A DNA stretch of 64,000 nucleotides, taken from NCBI RefSeq assembly GCF_030065545.1, contig NZ_JASJNC010000006.1, positions 156,636 to 220,635 of the forward strand, given 5' to 3'. Both the position numbers and the translations under genes were made by a program. Under the pieces are notes generated by a model. The model worked only from the letters and a program-made list of their open reading frames with translations. It had not been told where the DNA came from and did not search any database. Each line of letters begins with the position of its first letter. Positions within the stretch are counted from its first letter, which is position 1. Positions 63,008 through 64,000 of this stretch are shown piece by piece. The DNA is from Marinicella marina (GTDB lineage Bacteria > Pseudomonadota > Gammaproteobacteria > Xanthomonadales > Marinicellaceae).

Positions 63008-63713
63008 TATAAAATTGTTACTGGTTTTGGGGTTAATAATATTTTTGAGCTCTTGTTGGTACGATGATGGTTATAGAATTGAAGGCAATAGAGTGTTATA
63101 CGAAATGCCATGGAACACTGGCCATGGTACAAGAGTTTTTGAAACAGATGCTGAAGCTAAAACCTTTGAAATTTTAGGAGGTAATAATTTACTATGGGCT
63201 AAGGATAATAAAAATATTTTTTTAAGAGGGAGGAAACTTGATTTTTTTGATCCAAATACTTTTATATTGCTGAATAAATTATTTGCGAAAGATGACAAAA
63301 CAGTGTCTTGTGATTATCAGCCAATTGAGGAAGCTGATACGGCTACATTCGAAGTTAAAGATTTTCAAAATTTAAGTGGTAAGAAAGTTCAACTAGGGAT
63401 TGATAAACATGCTGCATATAAATGCTTCGATGGTGATTATCGATATATGCCTGTTAAATCCATTGAAACATTTGAGCTTCTTTATGATGCCTTCTACAAA
63501 GATGAATTTCATGTGTATTGGTGGGGGACAAGGCTTCCGTTGGATGTAAATAACCTTAAGTTACTGGATGGAAGATACATTGCTGATAATGCGCAAGTAT
63601 ATTATACCGATAAACCAGTTGTAGGGGCTGATATAGAATCATTTCAGGTGGTTTCAGAAGATAATGCTAAAGATGAAAAGTATAAATATAAATATGAAAA
63701 TAGGATGGAATGA
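62997..63713 (+). CDS. DKNYY-like lipoprotein, probable lipase immunity protein
   Basis: A 238-residue lipoprotein with a signal peptide ending in the lipobox LSSC. The mature part has repeated pieces such as LLWAKDNKNIFLRGRKL, GIDKHAAYKCFDGD and ADNAQVYYTDKPVVGAD, matching the alternating Lys/Asn/Tyr pattern of DKNYY repeats. AAGGAG at 62984-62989 gives a strong ribosome site. It overlaps the lipase fragment by 11 bases, and periplasmic lipoprotein immunity fits a periplasm-acting lipase. Markedly AT-rich compared with core genes here, suggesting transfer. Immunity function is inferred. Confidence 0.75.
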   Translation: METNIKLLLVLGLIIFLSSCWYDDGYRIEGNRVLYEMPWNTGHGTRVFETDAEAKTFEILGGNNLLWAKDNKNIFLRGRKLDFFDPNTFILLNKLFAKDDKTVSCDYQPIEEADTATFEVKDFQNLSGKKVQLGIDKHAAYKCFDGDYRYMPVKSIETFELLYDAFYKDEFHVYWWGTRLPLDVNNLKLLDGRYIADNAQVYYTDKPVVGADIESFQVVSEDNAKDEKYKYKYENRME

Positions 63714-63796
63714 ATTATTCCTGAAAAACTAATTAGTGCATGCATGAGTTATGATGACCTTGATCGCATGGAATCTAAAACTGAACCTGCCATAGT

Positions 63797-64000
63797 TTGA
63801 CGGATACATTTATTAGTAGACAATAGTCTACCAGGAGTATCCAAATGACAAGAAAAAGAAAACCATATAAAACCTTCACCAAGGAGTTCAAACTTGAAGC
63901 CATTCGGATGATGGATGAATCAGAACGTCCATCATCGGAAATAGCCACACAGCTAGGAATCAGACGTAATCAGCTATACAAGTGGAAAGAACAGTTGATG
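63797..64000 (+). mobile_element. Left end of an IS3-like insertion sequence (partial)
   Basis: The terminal region before orfA begins near TTTGACGGATAC at about 63797 and includes a dyad TAGAC-AAT-AGTCTA at 63812-63825, consistent with an IS left end. The exact terminus and the right end cannot be determined because the element runs out of the window. It lies 84 bases after the DKNYY lipoprotein gene. Confidence 0.5.
63845..64000 (+). CDS. IS3-type transposase OrfA, N-terminal part
   Basis: The first 52 codons of a gene cut by the right edge. The protein begins with a basic stretch and then FTKEFKLEAIRMMDES, SSEIATQLGIRRNQLYKWKEQL, the helix-turn-helix of IS3-family OrfA (transposase_8). 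GGAG precedes the ATG by eight bases. The programmed frameshift and OrfB are outside the window. Confidence 0.88.
   Translation, partial: MTRKRKPYKTFTKEFKLEAIRMMDESERPSSEIATQLGIRRNQLYKWKEQLM

Overview
The window looks like a chromosomal segment of a moderately AT-rich marine-type gammaproteobacterium. The evidence is the classic gammaproteobacterial order murJ-ribF-ileS-lspA-ispH followed by fimU-pilV-pilW-pilX-pilY1-pilY2-pilE, the smpB/ratA-rnfH/bamE/fur cluster, ypjD/ffh, carAB-greA-recJ, and parE. The surface proteins (DUF11 autotransporter, thrombospondin-3-type secreted protein) and a wax-ester synthase suggest a free-living bacterium of the Marinicella/Xanthomonadales-like kind; that assignment is an inference from gene content only.

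Layout. 1-5.5 kb: end of murJ, then a tightly overlapping operon for FAD synthesis, Ile-tRNA charging, lipoprotein signal cleavage and isoprenoid synthesis. 5.6-12.9 kb: the minor-pilin/PilY1 operon that primes type IV pili. 13-15.4 kb: smpB, ratA-rnfH, bamE, fur, queD. 15.5-15.9 kb: tRNA-Ala(GGC) and two identical tRNA-Glu(UUC). 16-22.5 kb: ispB, an MFS exporter, a CorC-like CBS protein, ypjD, ffh and a small exported protein. 22.6-28.1 kb: a SUF Fe-S assembly operon led by an Rrf2 regulator with an IscR-like operator. 28.1-35.5 kb: a membrane protein, parE, a GGDEF/EAL protein, a threonine-aldolase-like enzyme and an orphan DUF1887 CARF nuclease. 35.6-42.2 kb: carAB, greA, recJ.

42.4-52.9 kb holds the most unusual housekeeping-flanked cluster: an 1895-residue autotransporter with eleven DUF11 repeats, an exported caspase-like protease with Sel1 repeats, a membrane Ser/Thr kinase with an extracytoplasmic tail, and a wax synthase/DGAT. 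53-59 kb: a frameshifted small membrane gene, lemA plus a DUF2207 protein, a large acyl-CoA dehydrogenase and a secreted duplicated-domain protein.

59.2-64 kb is an accessory, rearranged region. Copies of a short REP-like palindrome (GTTG followed by a dyad) border a 5'-truncated RHS gene with an ADP-ribosyltransferase-like tip and a REP-associated tyrosine transposase (RAYT). Directly after the last palindrome copies lies a 5'-truncated class-3 lipase fragment overlapping a DKNYY-type lipoprotein gene, probably a toxin-tip/immunity remnant. The window ends inside the first ORF of an IS3-type insertion sequence. No CRISPR array, prophage, rRNA operon or replication origin was seen.
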